Origin: an uncultured Bacteroidota bacterium
GTDB lineage: Bacteria; Bacteroidota; Bacteroidia; Bacteroidales; SZUA-534
Length of the DNA: 11,926 nt
Assembly (NCBI GenBank): GCA_937885735.1
Contig: CALABN010000003.1
Coordinates: 1-11,926 of the forward strand
Reading direction: 5' to 3'
The notes beneath the pieces were generated by a model. The model was not told the DNA's origin, ran no database searches, and saw nothing but the letters and a program-made list of their open reading frames with translations. Each line of letters opens with the position of its first letter. The stretch's first letter is position 1. Of this stretch, positions 6,701 to 11,926 are shown piece after piece. The position numbers and the translations under genes were made by a program.

Positions 6701-8736
6701 ACTTTGTGGTTGATGGGGATTTTGTGTTCTTGGATGACGAAAAGACGCTGTTGATTGGATATAACGGCAATGGCGGCGATGTTGCCATACCTGATGGAGT
6801 GATACGAATTTTCGAAAATGTGTTCCGTAACCGGACTGATTTGACCTCGGTAACTATGCCAGAATCGTTTACGAGCATAAAGTCCAATGCTTTCCGTGGG
6901 TGCAGCAATTTGAAATCGATAAATATACCAAACAAATTTAGATGGTTTGGCTGGGGCGCGTTCTACGGTTGCAGTAGCTTGGATTCAATATATATTCCTG
7001 ATACAGATAACGTGATTGATGCGAGTGTGTTTGCTGGATGCAGTAAATTGACAATATATTGTGCGGCAAGTTCAAAGCCAGATGCATGGGACAGCAATTG
7101 GAATCCCGATGGCAAGCCAGTAGTTTGGAATGCACAACAGGTGCCAGAAGAAACTAGTTCAAAGGCTTACGATTTCAAGATCGGGGATTTGTGTTATTCC
7201 TTTTTAAGTAGCTGGAGTGTTAAGGTTTCTTTTGAAGACTCAGATTCTGATTTTGCCAATAACTATTCTAACTTGACTAGTATTGAGATACCAGAAACTG
7301 TTACTTATGATGGAAAAACTTATTCAGTTACAAGAATTGGTGGTTCTGCATTTCATAGTTGCAGAAAACTAACGTCGATTACCATTCCAAAATCAGTTAC
7401 AAGCATTGGCAGCTATTCGTTCTATCATTGTAGTTCATTGAATAATGTATTAATTCCTGGCTCTGTCAACATAATGGAAGAATGTGTGTTTAAAGACTGC
7501 GGTTCATTAACCATATATTGTGAGGCTAGTTCTAAGCCAGAAAATTGGAATAATAATTGGAATCCAGGTGGCAGGCCGGTGGTGTGGAATGCAGAACAGA
7601 CACCGGAAGAAACCACTGCCGACGATTTTGTCTTTGCCGATGCTGCCAAAACCCAGATTTTAAAATACAAAGGCAAGGGTGGCGATGTTGTCATTCCAAG
7701 TACTGTGACCAATATATGCTCGGGAGCATTCAGCGGATGTAAGGGCATTACGTCAATCACCATACCTGCTTCGGTTGCAAACATAGGCAAGGAAGCGTTC
7801 AAGGGATGTACAGGCTTGAAAAACATTGTCATACCAGCTACGGTGGTTGCTATGGGCGCAGACGTGTTTAGCGGTTGCAGCAGCCTTTCAATCTGTTGCG
7901 AAGCCATATCTAAACCATTAGGGTGGACTGACAACTGGAACTCTAGCTACAGACCTGTAAGCTGGCGTTACAACTTGGATACTTTCAAGTATGGTGATTT
8001 GTATTACAATGTCATATGCAACACTAATCCATATACTGTTGAAGTTTGTTCTGAACATAATCAATTTGAGTATTTTGAAGGTGATATTGAAGAAAATTAT
8101 ATTGATTTGGTAAATGTTGTAATTCCACAAACTGTTGAGTATAACGGTTTGACATATACAGTGACATATATTGGGGGAAGTGCATTTAACCTAAGCACAA
8201 ATATAAAAACCATTGTCATTCCCAATACAGTGACATATATAGGGTATTGGTCATTGGCTGGTTGCATGAGTTTGGAGTCAGTCAATATTCCAAATTCAGT
8301 CACAGCCATTATGGGCCATGCATTTAATGGTTGTGATAAACTGACATCTGTTAGCATTCCTAAAAGTGTTGTCGAAATAGGCGATTTTGCTTTCGATGGA
8401 TGTGGCATAACCATTTATTGCGAAGCAGCATCAGAACCTGATGGTTGGGATTGGGATTGGAGCGGAAACGATTATTTTTATAGTGAAGACAACAAGGTCG
8501 TTTGGGGCTATGTAGACATAAACGAAGATGCCGCTACAGCTGTCAACATCTATGCCCACCACAATGTTATAGTTGTTGAGAACGCCGATGCCGACATCTA
8601 TGTTTACGATGCCACAGGCCGATTGGTAGCTCGTAGAGATGTTGCGTGCAACGTCTCAATAACTATGCCACACGAAGGGCTTTACATTGTGAAATGTGGT
8701 GCAGAAACAAAACGGGTGGTTGTTTCACCAAATTGA
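3772..8736 (+). CDS. BspA-like leucine-rich-repeat surface protein, T9SS-secreted
   Basis: This 1654-residue protein begins with a signal peptide (MKRVIFATIMLVASVFSSMA, cleaved near Ala20/Glu21). Almost all of it is BspA-type LRRs (LRR_5 family), a roughly 23-residue unit of the form LTSVTIPESVTSIGxxAFxxCSS. BspA proteins of Bacteroidales and Treponema are surface adhesins that bind matrix proteins or other cells; a ligand cannot be predicted here. The LRRs are organised as nine blocks, each with an opening module, LRRs and a closing module. The C-terminal ~75 residues form a type IX secretion sorting domain. The gene has its own promoter and a strong terminator, so it is probably monocistronic. 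It looks more A/T-rich than lepA or gluQ, and its repeats make it prone to in-frame recombination. The start is supported by the signal peptide directly after it. Confidence 0.92.
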   Translation: MKRVIFATIMLVASVFSSMAEKFEKDGLFYLVTSDTVPYTAAITYSVHNNSNYSGVKSITIPSSVIYNDKTYTIDQIAGSAFEYCSELESVSIPNSVLYIGGYAFRGCSSLKTLTIPNTVTAIKEKAFLYCYGLTSINIPESVTILGDNAFHDCSSLESIVIPESITSISAELFSGCSSLTSVTIPSSITNIGSDAFEDCSSLTSVNIPASVTSIGYGAFDNCVNLTIYCEASSIPDGWNIDWKSESSKVVWNASQPNENDFEYTDTTKTCIKKYIGQSANVTIPGTVTSIASKAFYNNSVIKTLAIPNSVTSIGANAFAGCKVETLTCNTDAIGTQFAGNTSLKTLVFGDSVATIENSAFRGCSNLESVSFSSSVQSIGDYSFLSCDKLTKVNVESIESWVGIEFSIYTSNPLIAAKHLYVDGTEVTDLVIPSTVKRIGNNAFVDCMSFVSVTIPESVESIGYGAFSYCENIVSVDIPNTVTEIGEVAFYDCINATITLPNTVTSVGDRAFNEVKLLVYNGTLSGKPWGAREMVDEVSLEDDNFVYSDAAKTKIVKYKGQGGDVTIPRGVTSIGEAAFKECESVTSISIPSTVKSIGEDAFSKCTNLTTVNIPNGITSIPNYAFFDCKNLTSVTIPESVTSIGKYAFNNCTKLEYPVIPSSVTEIGTYAFWGISGIVYAGPLTGSWGEYHIYKAKDDNFTYFDKDETQLARYIGKGTTLEIPSTVTAIPDGLFDELSNGSNKLVSVTIPESVTSIGEKAFNWCSSLETVNIPNSVTSIGARAFYCCSSLSTVYIPKSVTSIGDYAFGSVNVIAYTGTATGSPWGARKVLEEEAPVDDFVYSDAGKTQLTGYNGNGGDIVIPSTVTQICEGAFSDCHSLTSVTIPESVVSIQSNAFSGCNNLKKVIIPSSVESIGSGAFADCRTLYYIYIPASVSTINENAFDGCDMMVIYCGASSKPDEWSDNWNPDNRSVTWDADFVVDGDFVFLDDEKTLLIGYNGNGGDVAIPDGVIRIFENVFRNRTDLTSVTMPESFTSIKSNAFRGCSNLKSINIPNKFRWFGWGAFYGCSSLDSIYIPDTDNVIDASVFAGCSKLTIYCAASSKPDAWDSNWNPDGKPVVWNAQQVPEETSSKAYDFKIGDLCYSFLSSWSVKVSFEDSDSDFANNYSNLTSIEIPETVTYDGKTYSVTRIGGSAFHSCRKLTSITIPKSVTSIGSYSFYHCSSLNNVLIPGSVNIMEECVFKDCGSLTIYCEASSKPENWNNNWNPGGRPVVWNAEQTPEETTADDFVFADAAKTQILKYKGKGGDVVIPSTVTNICSGAFSGCKGITSITIPASVANIGKEAFKGCTGLKNIVIPATVVAMGADVFSGCSSLSICCEAISKPLGWTDNWNSSYRPVSWRYNLDTFKYGDLYYNVICNTNPYTVEVCSEHNQFEYFEGDIEENYIDLVNVVIPQTVEYNGLTYTVTYIGGSAFNLSTNIKTIVIPNTVTYIGYWSLAGCMSLESVNIPNSVTAIMGHAFNGCDKLTSVSIPKSVVEIGDFAFDGCGITIYCEAASEPDGWDWDWSGNDYFYSEDNKVVWGYVDINEDAATAVNIYAHHNVIVVENADADIYVYDATGRLVARRDVACNVSITMPHEGLYIVKCGAETKRVVVSPN
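3832..8518 (+). repeat. Nine-block mosaic LRR array inside the surface-protein gene
   Basis: The approximate blocks are 3832-4542, 4543-5394, 5395-5856, 5857-6279, 6280-6711, 6712-7164, 7165-7611, 7612-7974 and 7975-8518. Opener A (FKxGDLxY ... TYDGKTYSVTRIGGSAF) begins blocks 1, 7 and 9. Opener B (DDFVYSDAAKTQ...YKGxGGDVxIPSTVT) begins blocks 2, 3, 4, 5, 6 and 8. Closer 1 (LTIYCEASSKPDxW...NWNPxxxxVVWNA) ends blocks 1, 5, 6, 7, 8 and 9. Closer 2 (a VxYxGxxxGxPWGAR-like strand) ends blocks 2, 3 and 4. Between them sit a few LRRs each. Block 2 also has an extra unit near 4951-5110 (ESWVGIEF...SNPL...LYVDGTEVTDLVIP). Confidence 0.8.
8519..8733 (+). other. T9SS type A C-terminal sorting domain
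   Basis: The C-terminal end of the LRR protein leaves the repeat pattern. It shows the hallmarks of a type IX secretion cargo tail: VYDATGRLV near 8604-8630, a strand ending in SITMPHEGLYIVKC (about 8656-8697), and a final TKRVVVSPN. In known T9SS systems this domain directs export across the outer membrane and is then removed by the sortase PorU, leaving the protein attached to A-LPS or released. This segment looks richer in G and C than the repeats before it. T9SS machinery genes are not in the window. Confidence 0.8.
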
Positions 8737-8762
8737 TAATTCATTATTGACAATTGATAATT

Positions 8763-8795
8763 AAAAGGCAATGGGCTTCGGCCTGTTGCCTTTTT
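8763..8795 (+). terminator. Strong Rho-independent terminator with TTCG loop
   Basis: AAAAGGCAA (8763-8771, shared base included) pairs with TTGCCTTTT, with an inner GGC-TTCG-GCC stem and TTTTT at 8791-8795. The extra-stable TTCG tetraloop and T-run make it a convincing terminator 27 nt after the stop of the surface-protein gene. The A-run on the left arm means it could also work in reverse. Just before it, AATTGATAATT is directly repeated at 8731-8741 and 8752-8762. Confidence 0.85.
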
Positions 8796-8798
8796 CAT

Positions 8799-8836
8799 TT
8801 AGGATTTAGTCCCGAAAGCTTTCGGGATTAGGATTT
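8799..8836. repeat. 18-bp perfect palindrome flanked by 9-bp direct repeats
   Basis: TCCCGAAAGCTTTCGGGA (8810-8827) is a perfect palindrome. It is bounded by the direct repeat TTAGGATTT at 8799-8807 and 8828-8836. The layout resembles a minimal insertion with a target duplication, or a repeated regulatory/structural palindrome. It has no coding capacity. Confidence 0.6.
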
Positions 8837-8873
8837 GCAATTAGCAGTAAACAGTTAATAATGAACAATTACG

Positions 8874-8902
8874 AGGCACTAGGTTCCAGGCGCTAGGCAC
8901 TA
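8874..8902. repeat. Three AGGC(A/G)CTA units
   Basis: AGGCACTA at 8874-8881, AGGCGCTA at 8888-8895 and AGGCACTA at 8895-8902 are near-identical direct repeats, the last two overlapping by one base. They lie in the intergenic region before lepA. Nothing suggests transcription or coding. Confidence 0.45.
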
Positions 8903-8998
8903 AACAATTCAACGTATCAACTTTTCAACATTAGTTGGAGTTAATCACTAACCATTGCCTTTTTAACTTTCATCACTTATTCATTAAACTTTTTTAGC

Positions 8999-9006
8999 GA
9001 TATTTG
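8999..9006 (+). promoter_or_regulatory. Probable -7 box for lepA
   Basis: GATATTTG matches 7 of 8 positions of TAnnTTTG and is followed by CACC, a context common at Bacteroidales promoters. It lies 18 nt before the lepA start. No clear TTG is at the normal -33 distance, so the call is tentative. Confidence 0.45.
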
Positions 9007-9024
9007 CACCCTAAAAATGTATAG

Positions 9025-10812
9025 ATGGACAACATTCGCAATTTCTGCATAATAGCGCATATCGATCACGGCAAGAGTACTTTAGCCGACCGCTTGTTGC
9101 AACTTACCGGCACCGTCAATGAGCGTCAGGCTCAGGATCAGGTGCTCGACGATATGGACCTCGAACGTGAACGTGGCATAACCATAAAGAGCCACGCCAT
9201 ACAGATGGATTATATGTATGAGGGCAAGAAATACGTCTTGAACCTCATCGACACTCCGGGACACGTCGATTTCTCGTACGAGGTCTCACGTTCCATAGCC
9301 GCCTGCGAAGGTGCATTGCTTATTGTAGATGCTACACAAGGCATTCAGGCACAGACTATTTCAAACCTGTATCTGGCTTTGGAACACGACCTTGAAATCA
9401 TTCCCGTGATGAACAAAATCGACATGGACAGTGCCATGGTTGATGTCGTGGAAGACCAAATGGTGGATATGCTGGGCTGCAAACCTGAGGAAATCCTGAA
9501 GGTGAGTGCCCGCACGGGCGAAGGTGTTCCGGCTGTCTTGGATGCCATCGTCGATCGTATTCCGGCTCCCGTTGGCGACCCCGATGCGCCGCTTCAAGCC
9601 TTGATTTTCGACTCGGTTTTCAATTCGTTCCGTGGCATCATCGCCTATTTCCGCGTGATGAACGGCACCATGCGCACCAACGATTTGGTGAAATTCTTCG
9701 CTACGGGCAAGGAATACAATGCCGATGAAATCGGTGTGCTGCAACTGAAACAGGTTCCGAGAGACTATATCTCGGCGGGCGATGTCGGCTACATTATTTC
9801 GGGCATCAAGACTTCGAAGGAAGTCAAGGTGGGCGATACCATCACGCACGTCGAAAGGCCTTGCGCTGAACCGGTTGCAGGTTTCGAGAACGTGAAACCG
9901 ATGCTGTTTGCAGGTATTTATCCGGTTGATGCTGACGATTACGAAGAATTGCGTGCATCGTTGGAAAAACTGCAGTTGAACGATGCTTCATTGGTTTGGG
10001 AACCTGAATCGTCGGCGGCTTTGGGCTTCGGTTTCCGCTGCGGTTTCTTGGGTTTGCTGCACATGGAAATCGTGCAGGAACGCCTTGACCGTGAGTTCAA
10101 TATGGATGTCATCACGACTGTGCCTAACGTCTCGTTCAAGTGCTTTATGACCGATGGCAATATGGTCGAGGTACACAATCCGAGCGGCTTGCCCGAAATC
10201 ACTAAGATTCATCATACCGAGGAACCTTACATTATTGCGCAGATTATTTCGAAAAACGATTTCGTCGGCCCGATTATGACGCTTTGCATTGAGCGCCGTG
10301 GCGTGATGAAAAATCAGGTCTATCTCTCCACCGACCGTGTGGAACTGACTTTCGAAATGCCGTTGAGCGAAATCGTGTTCGACTTTTACGATAAACTGAA
10401 ATCCATTTCAAAAGGCTATGCTTCGTTCGATTACCATATTGCTGGTTATCAGGAAGCCAATCTTGTGAAATTGGACATTATGCTGAATGGCGAATCGGTC
10501 GATGCTTTGTCGACGCTCATTCACCGCGACCATGCCTACGATTTCGGTCGCCGCATGTGCGAAAAACTGAAGGAACTGATTCCACGACACCAGTTCGATA
10601 TTGCCATTCAGGCGGCCATCGGTGCGAAAATCATTGCCCGCGAAACCGTGCGTCAGGTACGTAAGGATGTGACGGCGAAGTGCTATGGCGGTGACGTTTC
10701 GCGTAAACGCAAACTGCTTGAAAAACAGAAGGCTGGTAAGAAACGTATGCGTCAAATCGGCAATGTGGAGGTGCCGCAGTCGGCTTTCCTTGCTGTGCTG
10801 AAATTGGATTAG
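9025..10812 (+). CDS. lepA: Elongation factor 4 (ribosomal GTPase LepA)
   Basis: LepA is a translational GTPase that acts on ribosomes, linked to translation initiation, ribosome assembly and back-translocation under stress; in many bacteria it is membrane-associated. The 595-residue length is exactly that of the family. The GTPase motifs are intact: AHIDHGKST at 11-19 (G1), ERGIT in switch I (G2), DTPGH at 76-80 (G3, with the catalytic His80) and NKID at 130-133 (G4). Domain II and EF-G-like domains III and V follow, and the LepA-specific C-terminal domain covers roughly the last 115 residues, ending [20 protein letters not shown]. The start at 9025 gives [18 protein letters not shown], the normal LepA N-terminus; the ATG at 9018 is out of frame. 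No Shine-Dalgarno is seen. It is followed 151 nt later by dprA on the same strand. Confidence 0.98.
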   Translation: MDNIRNFCIIAHIDHGKSTLADRLLQLTGTVNERQAQDQVLDDMDLERERGITIKSHAIQMDYMYEGKKYVLNLIDTPGHVDFSYEVSRSIAACEGALLIVDATQGIQAQTISNLYLALEHDLEIIPVMNKIDMDSAMVDVVEDQMVDMLGCKPEEILKVSARTGEGVPAVLDAIVDRIPAPVGDPDAPLQALIFDSVFNSFRGIIAYFRVMNGTMRTNDLVKFFATGKEYNADEIGVLQLKQVPRDYISAGDVGYIISGIKTSKEVKVGDTITHVERPCAEPVAGFENVKPMLFAGIYPVDADDYEELRASLEKLQLNDASLVWEPESSAALGFGFRCGFLGLLHMEIVQERLDREFNMDVITTVPNVSFKCFMTDGNMVEVHNPSGLPEITKIHHTEEPYIIAQIISKNDFVGPIMTLCIERRGVMKNQVYLSTDRVELTFEMPLSEIVFDFYDKLKSISKGYASFDYHIAGYQEANLVKLDIMLNGESVDALSTLIHRDHAYDFGRRMCEKLKELIPRHQFDIAIQAAIGAKIIARETVRQVRKDVTAKCYGGDVSRKRKLLEKQKAGKKRMRQIGNVEVPQSAFLAVLKLD

Positions 10813-10853
10813 AATAATTGGCTGTCTGTTAATAGTCCTGCTGGAACGATGAG

Positions 10854-10873
10854 ATTCCCGCCTGCGCGGGAAT
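10854..10873. repeat. REP-like palindrome ATTCCCGC-CTGC-GCGGGAAT
   Basis: ATTCCCGC (10854-10861) pairs perfectly with GCGGGAAT (10866-10873) over a 4-nt loop and is followed by GACG. This is the layout of the ATTCCC-N8-GGGAAT class of interspersed repeats best known as dRS3 in Neisseria, but similar palindromes occur in many phyla. A second small palindrome, TCGCGCGA, follows at 10880-10887. It lies between lepA and dprA and could act as a weak transcription barrier; there is no T-run. Confidence 0.6.
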
Positions 10874-10918
10874 GACGCTTCGCGCGAGGAGGACGATGGG
10901 AATATGCTTCGCTGTCAA

Positions 10919-10946
10919 AAAAGTCTTAGCATCTAAAAGTCTAAGC
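10919..10946. repeat. Direct repeat AAAAGTCT(T/A)AGC
   Basis: AAAAGTCTTAGC at 10919-10930 and AAAAGTCTAAGC at 10935-10946 differ by one base. They sit just upstream of the dprA start, within the region where its promoter or leader would be. A protein-binding site or a leftover tandem duplication are both possible. Confidence 0.4.
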
Positions 10947-10963
10947 GTCAAAGTGTCAAAAAA

Positions 10964-11926
10964 ATGAACAACGAACTGATTTATCAAATTGCCTTGACCT
11001 TGCTTCCTGGCGTTGGCGACATTGTCGGGAAGAAATTTGTCGCTTATTGCGGCAGTGCCGAGGCCATTTTCAAGGAAACGAAAAAGTCGCTGGAAAAGAT
11101 TTCCGGAATGCGCGAAGTCACAATTGAAGCCATCACTTCGAAAAAAGATGTTTTGGTGCGTGCCGAAAAGGAAATTCGTTTCATCGAAGACAATCATGTG
11201 CAGCCTTTGTTTTATCTCGATGCCGATTATCCGCACCGTTTGTTGCAGTGCGACGACAGTCCGCTGATGCTATATTATAAAGGTAATGCCAATCTGAACG
11301 CAAATCGTGTGGTCGCCATTGTCGGCACGCGCAACATCACCGAATACGGAAAGGAAAACTGCCAGCAACTGATTGAGGACTTGAAACAGGATGATGTGAT
11401 GATTGTCAGTGGTTTGGCTTACGGCGTGGACTCTTGTGCGCATCGTGCTTCGGTGAAAAACGGCATCCCGACTGTAGGTGTCATGGGCTGCGGCTTGCAG
11501 ATGGTTTATCCATCAGCGAACAAACAGATTGCCGAGGAAATGCAGCAAAATGGCGGTGTCCTCACGGAGTGTATGAGTGGTACCCAACCCGACCGCGAGA
11601 ATTTTCCGCGTCGAAACCGTATCATAGCAGGTATGGCTGATGCTGTTGTCGTCATCGAGTCGGCCTTGAAAGGCGGTTCGCTGATAACGGCGGATTTGGC
11701 CAATAACTATAACCGCGATGTGTTTGCTTATCCTGGCCGCGTAATGGACATCTTCTGCCAAGGCTGTAACTATCTGATTCGCACCAATCGTGCGCATCTT
11801 ATGGAAAGCGTTACCAATCTGCGTTATGTAATGCGTTGGGATGTGCCGCAGAAAGCAGAGGAGCGTCAGACCTCGATTTTCCGTGAGTTCTCCGATGAGG
11901 AAAAAATGATTATGGATTGTTTCGGC
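10964..11926 (+). CDS. dprA: DNA processing protein DprA (3' end beyond window)
   Basis: DprA binds incoming single-stranded DNA in natural transformation, protects it and loads RecA. The frame is open from ATG at 10964 to the window edge (321 codons); a full-length protein would have roughly 370 residues. The N-terminal ~65 residues hold a helix-hairpin-helix-like region (LLPGVGDIVGKK). The extended Rossmann-fold core follows: VAIVGTRNITEYG from 117, SGLAYGVDSCAHR from 149, then GCGLQMVYPSANK, FPRRNRIIAG and KGGSLITADLA, all characteristic of the family. The C-terminal DprA winged-helix domain is just beginning (SDEEKMIMDCF) when the sequence ends. The start is in an A-rich leader (CAAAAAAATGAAC) without a Shine-Dalgarno. 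DprA is widely conserved and does not by itself prove competence. Confidence 0.96.
   Translation, partial: MNNELIYQIALTLLPGVGDIVGKKFVAYCGSAEAIFKETKKSLEKISGMREVTIEAITSKKDVLVRAEKEIRFIEDNHVQPLFYLDADYPHRLLQCDDSPLMLYYKGNANLNANRVVAIVGTRNITEYGKENCQQLIEDLKQDDVMIVSGLAYGVDSCAHRASVKNGIPTVGVMGCGLQMVYPSANKQIAEEMQQNGGVLTECMSGTQPDRENFPRRNRIIAGMADAVVVIESALKGGSLITADLANNYNRDVFAYPGRVMDIFCQGCNYLIRTNRAHLMESVTNLRYVMRWDVPQKAEERQTSIFREFSDEEKMIMDCFG

Noticed and set aside
4164..8414. Many long reading frames on the - strand inside the surface-protein gene, with repeated motifs such as MLVTELGM
   Set aside because: Their repeated peptides are the reverse complement of the LRR codons (ATTCC..TCAGTGACAAGCATTGG), so they are shadows created by the repeats and not genes.
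3832..8518. CRISPR-like or tandem DNA repeat array
   Set aside because: The repeats are in-frame protein repeats with diverged DNA, no constant-length spacers and no cas genes.
3643..8792. Transposon or integron cassette carrying the surface-protein gene
   Set aside because: The flanking identity is only a 23-nt terminator core in direct orientation. There is no transposase, integrase, inverted terminal repeat or clear target duplication around the gene.
9361..9849. A 162-codon - strand frame inside lepA
   Set aside because: LepA is a complete conserved gene here; the opposite frame is open only because of codon bias.
1..11926. Defence, toxin-antitoxin or other novel multi-gene system
   Set aside because: All complete genes have housekeeping, envelope or surface-protein assignments, apart from one small unknown protein. 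No nuclease, reverse transcriptase, methyltransferase or toxin pair is visible.

Overview
The window looks like chromosomal DNA from a member of the Bacteroidota, most likely the order Bacteroidales. Three things point there: promoters of the TTG / TAnnTTTG kind, start codons in A/T-rich leaders without clear Shine-Dalgarno sequences, and gene content that includes a DUF4199 membrane protein, a BspA-type leucine-rich-repeat surface protein and a type IX secretion (T9SS) C-terminal signal. The genus cannot be named from this sequence. All genes read on the + strand.

Layout. Positions 1-560 hold no convincing gene but are packed with small palindromes of several families, ending in a probable promoter. 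Positions 562-3496 form a tight four-gene run: a DUF4199 membrane protein, a GtrB/DPM1-like family 2 glycosyltransferase, a small cysteine-rich membrane protein of unknown function, and GluQ (glutamyl-queuosine tRNA-Asp synthetase). Gaps are 11 nt, a 1-nt overlap and 3 nt, so co-transcription is likely. A 275-nt gap then carries a degenerate terminator-like sequence, an A/T-rich hairpin with a T8 tract, and a good promoter for the next gene.

Positions 3772-8736 encode one 1654-residue exported protein. It consists of nine repeated blocks of BspA-like LRRs (LRR_5 type) and ends in a T9SS type A sorting domain. Each block has one of two opening modules and one of two closing modules, so the protein is a mosaic. 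A strong terminator with a TTCG loop follows it, then about 230 nt of short repeats and palindromes.

Positions 9025-10812 encode the complete ribosomal GTPase LepA (EF4). From 10964 to the window edge lies the first 321 codons of DprA, the loader of RecA onto single-stranded DNA during transformation. The LepA-DprA gap carries a REP-like palindrome.

How the genes work together. The window is mainly housekeeping (translation, tRNA modification, DNA uptake, envelope lipid-linked sugar chemistry) interrupted by one large accessory surface-protein gene with its own promoter and terminator. I see no defence system, CRISPR array, transposase, tRNA or rRNA. The parts most worth a second look are the mosaic organisation of the surface protein, a 23-nt sequence repeated on both sides of that gene, and the dense palindromic repeats in the intergenic regions.
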